In this document: positions 1-8,958 of the stretch, in pieces
Layout: the number at the start of each line of letters is the position of its first letter
How positions within the stretch are numbered: position 1 is the stretch's first letter
Source of the DNA: Ruegeria atlantica
GTDB taxonomy: Bacteria; Pseudomonadota; Alphaproteobacteria; Rhodobacterales; Rhodobacteraceae
Reading direction: 5' to 3'
Length of the DNA: 39,086 nt
Assembly: GCF_013032455.1 (NCBI RefSeq)
Contig: NZ_WQCF01000017.1
Span: forward strand, 1-39,086
Translations under genes and position numbers: made by a program
The notes under the pieces: generated by a model
Seen by the model: the letters and a program-made list of their open reading frames with translations, nothing else
The model's database searches: none
What the model was told of the DNA's origin: nothing

Positions 1-71
1 TACCACCCAACTCAACGTGGAGTGAATAAAGAGGCGTGCGTTTCGGTGTGGTCATCGTTCTAACCTTTCAA

Positions 72-494
72 TCAGCGGGACTGGTCGCGAACAACCATGA
101 CAGTGCAATGCGCGTTGCGCACGACACGGGCCAGGTTCGGGCCAATCTCATAATTCGGGAAATCGCCTTTGGTCGATGCCATGACGATCAGGTCGAAGCC
201 GTCTTTGTAAGCGAGCTTCAGGATTTCGCGGTAAACGCTGCCTTCTTCGATGTGGATTGCCACGTCGGAGGCTTTGCCATGATCCAAAATGGCCTGAACC
301 GCCTTGCGTACGTGCTCTTTAGCACCGGCGCCATAGTTGGCGGGCAGGTTCGGCAGTTGGATGATCTCGGGGATGACGGCAACCGCGTGTAATTCGGCAC
401 CGTAGAATTTAGCCTGTTCCAATGCGACTGGCAGGGCATTTTTCCACGAACGGTCGTCGGTGTGATCAATAGGCAGCAGGATTTTCGTGGCCAT
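72..494 (-). CDS. Universal stress protein (UspA family)
   Basis: A single UspA domain fills this protein of about 140 residues, the normal length for a one-domain member. It opens with the usual first strand (MATKILLPIDHTDDR) and ends in the strand VMVVRDQSR. These are cytoplasmic, often nucleotide-binding proteins induced by stress or starvation. The canonical ATP loop (G-x2-G-x9-G-S/T) is not intact: the corresponding segment reads STKGDFPNYEIGPN, so ATP binding is doubtful. A GTG directly precedes the chosen ATG, but AGGAGAG sits a few bases upstream and fits the ATG. It is the last gene of the minus-strand operon starting at glyA, separated from the symporter gene by a strong hairpin, so its expression may be partly uncoupled. 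Confidence 0.9.
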   Translation of the reverse strand: MATKILLPIDHTDDRSWKNALPVALEQAKFYGAELHAVAVIPEIIQLPNLPANYGAGAKEHVRKAVQAILDHGKASDVAIHIEEGSVYREILKLAYKDGFDLIVMASTKGDFPNYEIGPNLARVVRNAHCTVMVVRDQSR

Positions 495-533
495 CACGTC
501 TCTCCTCGAGATAGGGGAATTTGTTTCAAAGGC

Positions 534-555
534 GGGGGGCCGGGTTTGGCCCCCC
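534..555 (-). terminator. Strong GC hairpin between symporter and usp genes
   Basis: GGGGGGCC and GGCCCCCC form a perfect 8-bp stem with a 6-base loop. It lies 19 bases past the stop codon of the symporter gene and before the usp start. On the minus strand the following tract is only GCCTTTG, so this looks like a leaky terminator or a transcript-stabilising hairpin. On the plus strand it is followed by GTTTTG. Confidence 0.55.
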
Positions 556-573
556 GTTTTGTCAGGGCCGGGT

Positions 574-1944
574 TTATTCGGCAGGCTTGCCGCCGGGCTC
601 TTCGGACTGGCCGCCCGATGCGAAAAACTCTTTCGTCAGCTTGAAGACGATCGGGCTCAGCAAGGCCAAGGCGATCAGGTTCGGAATGGCCATCATGGCG
701 TTCAGGGTATCCGCCAGCAGCCAGACAAAGCCCAGATCCGCGGTTGCACCAAAGTAGATCGCGACGATCCACAGCACCCGGTAGGGAAGCAGGGATTTGA
801 CACCCAGCAGGAACTCGACGCATTTCTCGCCATAGAACGACCAACCCAGGATGGTGGTGAAGGCAAAGATCGACAGCGCGATTGCGATCAGGTGACCACC
901 GCCCGGCAGAGAGGTTGCAAATGCCAGAGAGGTCAGGGCAGCGCCCGATTCACCTGAGGTCCATGCGCCTGTCGAGATGATCGCCAGACCGGTGATCGAG
1001 CAGACGATGATGGTGTCGATGAACGTACCCAGCATCGCGATCAGGCCCTGGTTAACCGGACCTTTGGTCTCAGCCGCTGCGTGTGCAATCGGAGCCGAGC
1101 CCAGACCGGCTTCGTTCGAGAACACGCCACGTGCCACACCAAAGCGGATAGCGGCCCAGACGGCTGCGCCTGCGAAGCCACCTTCGGCGGCGGATGGGGT
1201 GAAGGCATAGGTGAAGACCAGCGACAGGGCGTTGCCGATTTCGCCGATGTTGATGATCAGAACCAGCAGACCAGCGACAATGTATGCGATTGCCATGGCC
1301 GGAACCAGCTTACCGGCAACTGCACCGATGCGGGTAATGCCACCCAGGATAACGGCTGCGGTCAGGACCATCAGAACAACTCCGGTGACCGAAGTGTTTA
1401 CGCCGAAGTTTGCTTCCAGAACCTGTGCCACACCGTTGGCCTGAACACCGTTGCCGATGCCGAAAGCCGCGATTGCGCCGAACAGGGCGAATGCGACGCC
1501 CAGCCAGGCCCATTTCGCGCCGAGGCCGTTTTTGATGTAGTACATCGGGCCGCCGACATAGTTGCCCAGTTCATCTTTTTCACGGTATTTAACCGCGCAG
1601 ACGGCTTCGGCATATTTGGTGGCCATGCCCACCAGGGCGGTCATCCACATCCAGAACAATGCGCCTGGACCGCCCAGGAAGACAGCAGTGGCCACACCGG
1701 CAATATTACCTGTACCGATGGTCGCCGACAGTGAGGTCATCAGCGCGTTGAACGGGCTGATCTGCCCTTCGCCCTGACCCTCACGGCCTTTGAACAGCAG
1801 GCTAAAGCCTGTGCCAATGCGCAGGATCGGCATGAATTTCAGGCCGACCTGCAGGAAGAAGCCAACGCCAAGAATGAGGACCAGCATCAGCGGCCCCCAC
1901 ACGACGCCATTGATGGCCCCTACGATTGAATTTAACGCTTCCAT
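574..1944 (-). CDS. Sodium:alanine/glycine symporter (AGCS family)
   Basis: This is a 456-residue polytopic inner-membrane protein with about ten hydrophobic segments. It shows the AGCS signature around residues 90-115 (GGPGALFWMWMTALVGMATK) and the conserved SLSATIGTGNIAGVATA stretch just before it. Family members (AlsT, DagA, CycA-unrelated) import small neutral amino acids, mainly alanine or glycine, with sodium. Length and motifs are typical and complete. The gene lies 24 bp downstream of lipA in the operon glyA-lpd-lipA. Since those genes serve serine/glycine and lipoate-dependent glycine metabolism, glycine is a reasonable substrate, but this is inferred from context only; specificity cannot be read from the sequence. 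Confidence 0.92.
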   Translation of the reverse strand: MEALNSIVGAINGVVWGPLMLVLILGVGFFLQVGLKFMPILRIGTGFSLLFKGREGQGEGQISPFNALMTSLSATIGTGNIAGVATAVFLGGPGALFWMWMTALVGMATKYAEAVCAVKYREKDELGNYVGGPMYYIKNGLGAKWAWLGVAFALFGAIAAFGIGNGVQANGVAQVLEANFGVNTSVTGVVLMVLTAAVILGGITRIGAVAGKLVPAMAIAYIVAGLLVLIINIGEIGNALSLVFTYAFTPSAAEGGFAGAAVWAAIRFGVARGVFSNEAGLGSAPIAHAAAETKGPVNQGLIAMLGTFIDTIIVCSITGLAIISTGAWTSGESGAALTSLAFATSLPGGGHLIAIALSIFAFTTILGWSFYGEKCVEFLLGVKSLLPYRVLWIVAIYFGATADLGFVWLLADTLNAMMAIPNLIALALLSPIVFKLTKEFFASGGQSEEPGGKPAE

Positions 1945-1968
1945 GGTTTCCCTCCCATTTGCGTTTGG

Positions 1969-2913
1969 TTAAGCCCCGTTTGCGATGGCCCGCTGGCGGG
2001 CTTGCTTGAGAGCAGCGAAATCTTCGTCCGCGTGGAACGATGAACGGGTCAGCGGCGTGGCCGACACGTGCAGAAAGCCCTTGGAGCGTGCGATCCGTTC
2101 CAGTTGGGCGAACTCTTCCGGTGACCAGAAACGGTCGATTGGATGGTGTTTCGGGGTCGGTTGCAAATACTGGCCGACCGTCAGAAAATCGACATTGGCC
2201 GCGCGAAGGTCGTCCATCACTTGACGCACGTCGTCTAGGGTTTCTCCTAACCCTACCATAAGACCAGATTTACTGAAAATTCCGGGGTTTGCGCGTTTTG
2301 CGTCGTCCAGCAGCCGCAGAGATGTGTAGTAGCGCGCGCCGGGACGAACCGATGGGTACAGGTGCGGAACGGTTTCCAGATTGTGGTTGAACACGTCCGG
2401 GGCGGCCTCGAAGACGATATCGGGAGCGTCGCCTTTGCCCAAGAAGTCCGGGGTTAGTACCTCGACCGTGGTGCCGGGGTTCTGATGGCGCACGGCACGG
2501 ATCGTCTGCGCGATATGTTCCGCTCCGCCATCGGCCAGATCATCACGATCGACCGAGGTGATCACCACATGGCGCAGTCCCAGTTTCTTGACCGCCGCTG
2601 CAACCCGACCCGGCTCAAACGCGTCCAACGCATCGGGGCGGCCGGTGGCCACGTTGCAGAAGGAACAACCGCGGGTGCAGATTTCGCCCATGATCATCAT
2701 CGTCGCGTGGCGCTTGGACCAGCACTCACCGATATTGGGGCAGGCGGCCTCTTCGCACACCGTTGCCAGATTGTGGTCGCGCATCAGGCGGCGGGTTTCG
2801 TAATACTCGGCGCTGTCACCCTTTTTCTTTCGAATCCACTTGGGTTTGCGCGGGATGACACTGTCAGCCTTCTTGGCTTTTTCCGGGTGGCGGGGGCGAA
2901 GCTGGATGGTCAT
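1969..2913 (-). CDS. lipA: Lipoyl synthase
   Basis: This radical-SAM enzyme inserts two sulfur atoms into octanoyl groups bound to lipoate-dependent proteins (E2 subunits, GcvH). It has 314 residues, standard for LipA. Cysteines 53, 58 and 64 ([12 protein letters not shown]) match the auxiliary cluster that donates sulfur. The radical-SAM triad is C79-x3-C83-x2-C86 (CTRGCSFC), and the C-terminal RSS motif ([10 protein letters not shown]) that caps the auxiliary cluster is present. The gene starts 14 bp after the lpd stop with GAGGGA upstream. Its place beside lpd and glyA points to a role in lipoylating the glycine cleavage H protein, although gcv genes are not in this window and LipA serves every lipoyl enzyme in the cell. 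Confidence 0.97.
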   Translation of the reverse strand: MTIQLRPRHPEKAKKADSVIPRKPKWIRKKKGDSAEYYETRRLMRDHNLATVCEEAACPNIGECWSKRHATMMIMGEICTRGCSFCNVATGRPDALDAFEPGRVAAAVKKLGLRHVVITSVDRDDLADGGAEHIAQTIRAVRHQNPGTTVEVLTPDFLGKGDAPDIVFEAAPDVFNHNLETVPHLYPSVRPGARYYTSLRLLDDAKRANPGIFSKSGLMVGLGETLDDVRQVMDDLRAANVDFLTVGQYLQPTPKHHPIDRFWSPEEFAQLERIARSKGFLHVSATPLTRSSFHADEDFAALKQARQRAIANGA

Positions 2914-2927
2914 CTGGCAGGTCCCTC

Positions 2928-4307
2928 TTAGGCGTGGATTGCGCGGCCCATGGCGTCAAGGCAGGCCTCTTTGACTGCCTCGCCCATGGCCGGGTGTGCA
3001 TGACAGGTGGCGGCGACCTCGGCGACGGTGGCGCCTTTGGTCATGGCCAGAACCAGTTCTGCGATCAGATCACCACCATGAGCGCCGCAGATGTGTGCGC
3101 CCAGGATTTTGCCGTTCGGATTAGCCAGAACCTTGACCGCGCCGTCGGTTTCGCCTGTCGAACGGGCGCGCGAGTTGGCCATAAAGGCGAACTTGCCAAC
3201 CGAATACTCAGTGCCAGCCTCTTTCAGCGCTTCTTCGGTTAGACCGACCGAGGCGACTTCGGGGTCGGTGTAAACAACACCCGGCACGGTGTTGTAGTCG
3301 ACATGACCGGCTTGACCTGCCAGAGTTTCCACGCACGCGACGCCGTCTTCCTCGGCCTTGTGCGCCAGCATCGGGCCGGGAACACAGTCGCCGATGGCGT
3401 AAATGCCGGGAACCGAGGTCTGGAACGTCCCGTCCACTTCGATGAAGCCACGCTGGCTTACTGCAACGCCTAGTTCTTCCAGGCCCAGCCCACGGGTGAC
3501 CGGACGGCGGCCAACGGCGATCAGAACCTTGTCGGCCTCAATCACCTCTTCCTTGTCCTTGCCAACACGATCAACGGTCAGAGTCAGGCCAGCATCAGTC
3601 TTATCGACCGTTTTCAGCGCGCGGCCCAGTTGGAATTTCAACCCACGCTTGGACAGCGCGCGCTGTGCCAGCTTGGCGATCTCACCATCAATGCCCGGCA
3701 GAACGCGGTCCAGATACTCGACCACGGTGACCTTTGCGCCCAAACGGGCCCAAACCTGACCCAGCTCCAGACCGATCACGCCTGCGCCGATCACAACCAG
3801 ATGCTCCGGTACGTTTTCGAGCGCAATTGCACCGGTTGAACTCAGGATGTCCTGTTCGTCAATCTCGATTCCAGGCAAAGAGGTCGGTTCGGATCCGGTG
3901 GCGATTAGGATATTCTTCGCTTCATGTACTTCATCGCCCACCTTGACCTGACCGGCCGCAGGAATACTTGCCCAGCCTTCAATCAGATCAACACCGTTTT
4001 TCTTGAACAGAAACGCGATGCCCTTGGTCAGGTCGCCTACGATCTTGTCTTTGCGTCCCATCATCGCGGGTACGTCGATGCTGGCCCCCTCGACCGCAAT
4101 GCCGTGGGAGGAGAGATGTGCAAGTTCGGCATACTTGGCCGAGGAGGTCAGCAACGCTTTGGAGGGGATGCATCCCACATTCAGACAGGTTCCACCAAGT
4201 GCCCCGCGTCCTTCGACGCAGGCCACTTTCAGTCCCAGCTGAGCCGCGCGGATCGCGGCGACATAGCCGCCCGGTCCGCCTCCGATAACGATGAGATCGT
4301 AGGTCAT
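2928..4307 (-). CDS. lpdA: Dihydrolipoyl dehydrogenase (E3 / L protein)
   Basis: This FAD flavoprotein reoxidises dihydrolipoyl groups with NAD+. From the chosen start it has 459 residues. Visible features are the FAD-binding [10 protein letters not shown] near residue 9, the redox disulfide C41-x4-C46 ([13 protein letters not shown]), the NAD-binding [12 protein letters not shown] mid-protein, and the C-terminal [13 protein letters not shown] with the catalytic His-Glu pair. An in-frame ATG 36 bases upstream would overlap the end of glyA; the start MTYDLIV, 11 bp after the glyA stop, is preferred because it begins exactly at the conserved first strand. No E1/E2 genes are nearby, so with glyA and lipA next to it the L protein of glycine cleavage is the natural reading. 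A housekeeping role in 2-oxoacid dehydrogenases cannot be excluded. Confidence 0.96.
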   Translation of the reverse strand: MTYDLIVIGGGPGGYVAAIRAAQLGLKVACVEGRGALGGTCLNVGCIPSKALLTSSAKYAELAHLSSHGIAVEGASIDVPAMMGRKDKIVGDLTKGIAFLFKKNGVDLIEGWASIPAAGQVKVGDEVHEAKNILIATGSEPTSLPGIEIDEQDILSSTGAIALENVPEHLVVIGAGVIGLELGQVWARLGAKVTVVEYLDRVLPGIDGEIAKLAQRALSKRGLKFQLGRALKTVDKTDAGLTLTVDRVGKDKEEVIEADKVLIAVGRRPVTRGLGLEELGVAVSQRGFIEVDGTFQTSVPGIYAIGDCVPGPMLAHKAEEDGVACVETLAGQAGHVDYNTVPGVVYTDPEVASVGLTEEALKEAGTEYSVGKFAFMANSRARSTGETDGAVKVLANPNGKILGAHICGAHGGDLIAELVLAMTKGATVAEVAATCHAHPAMGEAVKEACLDAMGRAIHA

Positions 4308-4318
4308 GTGGTCGTCTT

Positions 4319-5572
4319 TCAGTAGATCGGGTGGCTTGCGCACAGGGCGCGGACTTTTTCGCGGGTTGCTTTTTCGACGGCCTCATCACCGTTCGGGTTT
4401 TCTGCCAGCGCATCCAGCACGTCACCAATCAGGTGGCCGATTTGTTTGAACTCTTCCGGCGCGAAACCGCGGCTGCAGCCAGCTGCAGTACCCAGACGGA
4501 TACCGCTGGTGATTGTGGGCTTTTCAGGGTCGCCTGGCACGCTGTTCTTGTTGCAGGTAAAGCCAGCACGTTCCAATGCGGCCTCGGCGTCCTTACCTGT
4601 CACGCCAACTGGGCGAAGGTCGACCAGCATCAGGTGGTTTTCGGTACCACCCGAGACAATGTCGCAACCGCGTGCCATCATCACGTTGGCCAAGGCTGAG
4701 GCGCTATCGACAACGCGCTGCATGTATTCCTTGAACTCAGGCTTCAGCGCCTCTCCGAAGGCAACCGCCTTGCCTGCGATCACGTGCATCAGCGGACCGC
4801 CCTGCAGTCCGGGGAAGACGGCCGAATTGATCTTTTTGGCCAGTGCCTCGTCATTTGTCAGGATGATGCCACCGCGCGGACCGCGCAGGGTCTTATGTGT
4901 GGTCGATGTAACGATATGTGCATGCCCGATAGGCGAGGGGTGCAGGCCGGTAGCAACCAGACCGGCGATATGAGCCATGTCGGCCAGCAACCAGGCGCCA
5001 ACCTCATCCGCAATTGCGCGGAAGCGGGCAAAGTCGATTTTTTGCGAATAGGCAGATGCACCGGCAATGATCAGTTGGGGCTTTTCAGCCTTTGCCAGTT
5101 CTTCAACCTGATCATAGTCGATCAACCCGGCTTCGGTCAGGCCATACTGGATCGGACGGAACCACTTGCCAGACTGTGCGGGCTTTGCACCATGGGTCAG
5201 GTGACCACCTGCGTCCAGCGACATGCCCAGAATGGTGTCTCCGGGGCTGAGCAGCGCCAGCTTGACCGCACCGTTCGCCTGTGCGCCCGAATGCGGCTGA
5301 ACGTTCGCATATTCACAGCCAAACAGTTGCTTCAATCGGTCGATGGCTTCCTGCTCGACCTCATCCACATATTCACAACCACCATAATAGCGGCGACCGG
5401 GATACCCTTCGGCGTACTTGTTGGTCAGCACCGAGCCTTGGGCGTCAATCACAGCCTGAGAGACGATGTTCTCTGATGCGATCAGTTCGATCTGTTCGGC
5501 CTGACGTGCGCCCTCGCGTGCAATCGATGCAGCGATGGTCGGATCGGCCTGTGTAAGCGACGTTTTGAACAT
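4319..5572 (-). CDS. glyA: Serine hydroxymethyltransferase
   Basis: This PLP enzyme interconverts serine plus tetrahydrofolate with glycine plus 5,10-methylene-THF. The protein has 417 residues, the normal bacterial length. It shows the N-terminal [10 protein letters not shown], the [17 protein letters not shown] segment and the PLP-lysine motif [14 protein letters not shown] (Lys near residue 227). Two ATGs compete: one at 5578 has GAGGAG only one base away, while the one at 5572 has it about six bases away and is chosen. It is the first gene of the operon glyA-lpd-lipA-symporter-usp and is transcribed divergently from an XRE-cupin regulator. Such an arrangement fits control of glycine/serine and one-carbon flow. 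Confidence 0.97.
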   Translation of the reverse strand: MFKTSLTQADPTIAASIAREGARQAEQIELIASENIVSQAVIDAQGSVLTNKYAEGYPGRRYYGGCEYVDEVEQEAIDRLKQLFGCEYANVQPHSGAQANGAVKLALLSPGDTILGMSLDAGGHLTHGAKPAQSGKWFRPIQYGLTEAGLIDYDQVEELAKAEKPQLIIAGASAYSQKIDFARFRAIADEVGAWLLADMAHIAGLVATGLHPSPIGHAHIVTSTTHKTLRGPRGGIILTNDEALAKKINSAVFPGLQGGPLMHVIAGKAVAFGEALKPEFKEYMQRVVDSASALANVMMARGCDIVSGGTENHLMLVDLRPVGVTGKDAEAALERAGFTCNKNSVPGDPEKPTITSGIRLGTAAGCSRGFAPEEFKQIGHLIGDVLDALAENPNGDEAVEKATREKVRALCASHPIY

Positions 5573-5613
5573 GGTCATCTCCTCTGATTTCGAATCTCCG
5601 GTCCGAAATTAAG

Positions 5614-5688
5614 TTTCCTATAGTGGAAATGATTCCCTTAAGTCAACAAAAGTCTCCTATTCACGTAGTTGCGTGTAACTAAGGGAAT
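5614..5688. promoter_or_regulatory. Inverted-repeat region between glyA and the XRE-cupin gene
   Basis: The 140-bp divergent spacer holds two repeat structures. TTTCC-TATAGT-GGAAA at 5614-5629 is a compact palindrome, and ATTCCCTTA (5632-5640) pairs perfectly with TAAGGGAAT (5680-5688) across 39 bp. GGAA and TTCC half-sites recur (GGAA-ATGA-TTCC at 5625-5636). These are candidate operators for the adjacent XRE-cupin regulator and overlap the expected promoters of both divergent transcripts. No clean -10/-35 pair was assigned. Confidence 0.5.
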
Positions 5689-5719
5689 ATGTAGTCTTTG
5701 AAAGAACAGGGGGAATTTC

Positions 5720-6322
5720 ATGGGCGAAGACCAAAGAAACGAAGGTGTTCCACCCGAAGAGCTGGACGAAGGGGCGGCTTTGGGGCGTTCCATCCGCGAA
5801 GCGCGTCGGGAAAAAGGTTGGACGCTGGAAGAGGCCGGGCGTGCGGCGGGCATCGGTCGCTCGACCCTTTCGAAGATCGAAAACAACCAGACCAAACCCA
5901 GCTTCGAGATTGTTCGGCGTCTGACACAGGCGCTGGATCTGAAGCCGCCGCAACTGTTTCTGCAATCGGGCCAAACCGGGATCACGGGACGTCGCGATTT
6001 TACGGCAAAGGGGCAGGGCGAATTTCGGGAAACTGCAACTTATCTGCACGAACTTTTGTGCTCTGACCTGACAAGCAAACGCATGTTGCCCTATGTCGCC
6101 ACGATCAGGGCACGCGATATTTCCGAATTTGACCCCTGGGTTCGCCACTCTGGCGAAGAATTCATGTACGTATTAAGAGGTGAGTTGATTTTTATCTCGG
6201 AACATTATCGCCCGCTGCCGATGAAGGCCGGAGACTCGCTTTATTATGACAGCAGCATGGGGCATGGCTGTGTGTCGACCAGCGAGGAAGACGCTCAGGT
6301 TCTATGGGTGTCCTTGGAGTAA
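5720..6322 (+). CDS. XRE-family transcriptional regulator with cupin sensor domain
   Basis: The protein has 200 residues in two parts. Residues about 20-78 form a Cro/C1-type helix-turn-helix (LGRSIREARREKGWTLEEAG, then GIGRSTLSKIENNQTKPS). Residues about 130-198 form a cupin barrel (HSGEEFMYVLRGEL, MKAGDSLYYDSSMGH), which in this family usually binds a small effector or metal. GGGGGA precedes the ATG. Members (PuuR-like and relatives) regulate neighbouring catabolic or amino-acid genes. Here it faces glyA, so it is the probable regulator of the glyA-lpd-lipA-symporter operon and of itself. The effector is unknown. Confidence 0.9.
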   Translation: MGEDQRNEGVPPEELDEGAALGRSIREARREKGWTLEEAGRAAGIGRSTLSKIENNQTKPSFEIVRRLTQALDLKPPQLFLQSGQTGITGRRDFTAKGQGEFRETATYLHELLCSDLTSKRMLPYVATIRARDISEFDPWVRHSGEEFMYVLRGELIFISEHYRPLPMKAGDSLYYDSSMGHGCVSTSEEDAQVLWVSLE

Positions 6323-6786
6323 ATAATAAGAGCCTGCCTAGTGTAAGCCCATTCGATGCTGTTCACGCCTTTTAGTTTCCGTATGGGACATGATCCCGTG
6401 ATCTCCTCGGCAGCTCGTACCCGAGAACGTGATGCCCGGTTTTGGAATTGGAGTGGTGTATCCCATTGCCAAAAGGTTGGGGTACATGACGAGCGAAAGT
6501 GATCGCATTCCCTTGTATTTAGGATTTCTCACGGGAAAGTGGTAGGCGTGGCGGGACTTTCTGCCAATATATTTAAGTATTAGAAAAATATAGAAAATAC
6601 GCTCAATGGATGGTGTTTGGACGCCAGATAGACACCGGTTGTGCGTCTCACTAATTCGCTTTTAAGTCTGTGACCTGGTAGGCTATGAAGTTTTCGGTAT
6701 GGGTGAAAACAAGGCCTTCGCTGCAAGTGCAAAGAATGCTCTTTGACCGTGATTGGTTTAGGACACGTCGATAAAACTCAAAAAAT
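6323..6786. other. Gene-free spacer (about 460 bp)
   Basis: This lies between the XRE-cupin gene and the 3' end of tctE. I see no convincing gene, tRNA or repeat in it. The part around 6570-6605 is clearly AT-rich compared with the surroundings. A 64-codon minus-strand frame at 6338-6532 has no recognisable motif and no good ribosome site. It may be decayed sequence. Confidence 0.5.
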
Positions 6787-8154
6787 TTATGCGACCATGG
6801 GAAGCTCAAGCGTAATGCTCGCTCCTCTTTCGACTTGGTTGATTGCGACCAGCCCTCCGTGGCGCTTCGCCACTTCAGAGACGATAGACAACCCCAAACC
6901 GCTGCCTTCAGAATATTCCAGCTGCGAAAACCTACTGAATGCTGCTTCGCTTTGGTCGGGCGAAAGGCCGGCTCCGTCATCAGTCACGGTTAGCCTGACG
7001 TGCCTGCCGTCACAGCGTAGCACCACTGAAATTTGGCTCAATTTTGCGCCGCCGTGCTTAACTGCGTTGTCCAAAAGGTTCTTCAGAGCCTCAGCTAGAA
7101 ACACCCGATCACCTGACACCGTGACCGCCGCCTCAGGCATTGTGACATCAAACTCGAGACCCTTTGCGAGAATGTGTACTCCCATTTCCGCACAGGCCTC
7201 TTCCACAACCGAGCGGATATCAATTTCATCCATTTGATCTTGGTGCGTCGGCTGCCTGAGCCTTTCAAGTGACAACAGCTGTTCAGCCACTGTTGCAGAG
7301 TTTTTTGCAGCTGCCACAAGCTCTAAAATGCGTTTTTCTCGGTCGTCATCCGTTTTCGCGTCCTGCAGCGCTTCGGCCATCGATTGCACGGCCGCCGCCG
7401 GATTTCGCAGCTGATGTGCGGCTTCGGATATAAACACTTGATGGGCGTTGATACTTTTTTCCACCTGACCAAACAGCCGGTTCAAGGTTCTGACAACACC
7501 TTGAACTTCGACCGGGACAGGGCGTTTTATCTCGCTCAGGTCATCTGGTGAACGCAGGTCGATTGCGTCCTGCAAATCCAGCAAGGGTCTAAGGCCACGG
7601 GCGACGCCGAACCATACCACAATGGCGAGGGTGCCCAGCAGAATTCCCATGAGAATTCCTGCGCGGATTGACAGTTCGTTCGCGAAAGCGTTGCGATCCG
7701 CCATACGTTGCCAGACTGTAACCGTCGCATCTCCGATTAGATTTTCTATGGTTACTCGTTCCGTCATCTTAAGAACGCGCACCGGTTCTTGGCGATAGAG
7801 CGCTTCGAAAAACTGCGGCTTGTACACCTCTTGAGCAGACGGGTTCGTGGCTGCCGGAGGGTACGCATAGCCTGTTACGTAGATGCCGCCGGGGCCCGTT
7901 ACGTGGTAAAAAATCTCTCCGCCCGACGCGTCACGGATCATGCTGCGTGTAGTGGGCGACAGTGCATCACCTCCTGAAATTGCAACATCCCGTGAAATTG
8001 CGAGACCAGCAGATAGCAGGCTGTCGTCAAATAACTCCTGGGCTGTCTTTTGGGCAACCCAAAAGCGCCAAATTCCAAGCAGCACCGCAAGCAGCACCAA
8101 GGGCGTCAAGATAAGAATGAAAAGTCGTAGCCTGAGCGAGCCGTGCTTGATCAC
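6787..8154 (-). CDS. tctE: Sensor histidine kinase, TctE-like
   Basis: This is a 455-residue inner-membrane kinase. TM1 lies at about residues 10-30, a periplasmic sensor of roughly 130 residues follows (2CSK_N/TctE-type), and TM2 lies at about 165-185. The HisKA box SEAAHQLRNPAAAVQ carries the phospho-accepting His at about 247. The ATPase domain shows N-box LKNLLDNAVKHGG, G1 VTDDGAGL and G2 GSGLGLSIVSEVA. The start is a GTG whose last bases overlap the TGA of the response regulator gene (4-bp overlap), which implies translational coupling. With the adjacent tctC-tctAB transporter running the other way, it probably senses an external tri- or dicarboxylate and activates transporter expression, as TctDE does in Salmonella. 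Confidence 0.9.
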   Translation of the reverse strand: MIKHGSLRLRLFILILTPLVLLAVLLGIWRFWVAQKTAQELFDDSLLSAGLAISRDVAISGGDALSPTTRSMIRDASGGEIFYHVTGPGGIYVTGYAYPPAATNPSAQEVYKPQFFEALYRQEPVRVLKMTERVTIENLIGDATVTVWQRMADRNAFANELSIRAGILMGILLGTLAIVVWFGVARGLRPLLDLQDAIDLRSPDDLSEIKRPVPVEVQGVVRTLNRLFGQVEKSINAHQVFISEAAHQLRNPAAAVQSMAEALQDAKTDDDREKRILELVAAAKNSATVAEQLLSLERLRQPTHQDQMDEIDIRSVVEEACAEMGVHILAKGLEFDVTMPEAAVTVSGDRVFLAEALKNLLDNAVKHGGAKLSQISVVLRCDGRHVRLTVTDDGAGLSPDQSEAAFSRFSQLEYSEGSGLGLSIVSEVAKRHGGLVAINQVERGASITLELPMVA

Positions 8155-8819
8155 TTCTGCACCTCAAGAAGGTACCCCAGACCGCGGGCCGTCTTGATCC
8201 TTATGCCAAGATTCTGAAGGCGTTTTCTCAACCGCGACACATGAGGTTCTACAGCTGAGTCCTCGATATCGGCCCCGACGCCATAGACATAATCTGTAAG
8301 TTGGCTTTTGGGAACAATTCTGCCCCGACGCTCCAACAGGCACTCCAGCACGGCTATTTCCCGTCGTGGAATATCCATGACCTCACCCCGTACACTAACC
8401 TGACGTGCAGTACGGTCGAACTCCAAACTTCCGATGCTCTCCCGTGCTCCGTAGTCAAGTTCTTTGCGGCGTGAAAGCGCCCGGATGCGAGCTTCCAACT
8501 CGTCCATTTCAAAGGGTTTGACCAGATAGTCATCTGCGCCCATGTCCAAGCCAGTTACCCGATCGCTTGTCTCGGAGCGCGCTGTCAGCAGAATCACGGG
8601 CGCACTGTCGCCACGATGGCGCAGGGATCTCAGGATATCCAACCCCGACCGACCGGGCAGGTTGATATCCAGAACGATCAAATCGGCGCCTTCCTGTTCC
8701 AGATATAGGTCTGCCGCGTCGCCATCTGTCAGCACGTCAGCGGCATGGCCCCGATCCCGCAGCCGGTACGCAATGGCGTTGGCGAGTGTTTCATTATCCT
8801 CGACGATGACGATCCGCAT
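8151..8819 (-). CDS. tctD: OmpR-type response regulator, TctD-like
   Basis: The protein has 222 residues. The receiver domain opens MRIVIVEDNET, with the phosphorylation site Asp51 in LIVLDINLPGRSG and the conserved Lys in DDYLVKPFEMDE. A winged-helix DNA-binding domain covers about residues 125-222 and ends in SAVEPHVSRLRKRL and GLGYLLEVQK. Thirteen extra in-frame residues are possible upstream, but AGGAG six bases before the ATG at 8819 marks the start. It is followed by its kinase and is divergent from tctC across a 139-bp spacer, the standard place for a TctD-type activator site. Confidence 0.92.
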   Translation of the reverse strand: MRIVIVEDNETLANAIAYRLRDRGHAADVLTDGDAADLYLEQEGADLIVLDINLPGRSGLDILRSLRHRGDSAPVILLTARSETSDRVTGLDMGADDYLVKPFEMDELEARIRALSRRKELDYGARESIGSLEFDRTARQVSVRGEVMDIPRREIAVLECLLERRGRIVPKSQLTDYVYGVGADIEDSAVEPHVSRLRKRLQNLGIRIKTARGLGYLLEVQK

Positions 8820-8911
8820 TCGGGCTCCTGCAAGTTTCACGCAAGGTTGGCGCTCCATGATTGCCAGATAGGAGGGGGAATCAACCCCACAGTTCTTATT
8901 ACGATCACTGT

Positions 8912-8926
8912 AGCGCGGAGGGCGCT
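8912..8926. promoter_or_regulatory. Small palindrome in the tctD/tctC spacer
   Basis: AGCGC-GGAGG-GCGCT is a perfect 5-bp inverted repeat 32 bp upstream of the tctC start. It could be a regulator site or a leader hairpin that hides the inner GGAGG. The element is short and GC-rich, so chance is quite possible. Confidence 0.25.
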
Positions 8927-8958
8927 AACGTGGTTGTCTGGTCAATAGGGAGGAACCA

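Noticed and set aside
462..1777. Several plus-strand frames of 60-217 codons
   Set aside because: They lie antisense to the AGCS symporter gene, show no family motif and have the low-complexity Ala/Arg/Cys makeup of shadow frames.
6338..6532. Minus-strand 64-codon frame in the spacer before tctE
   Set aside because: It has no ribosome site, no motif and no operon context; kept only as part of the spacer description.
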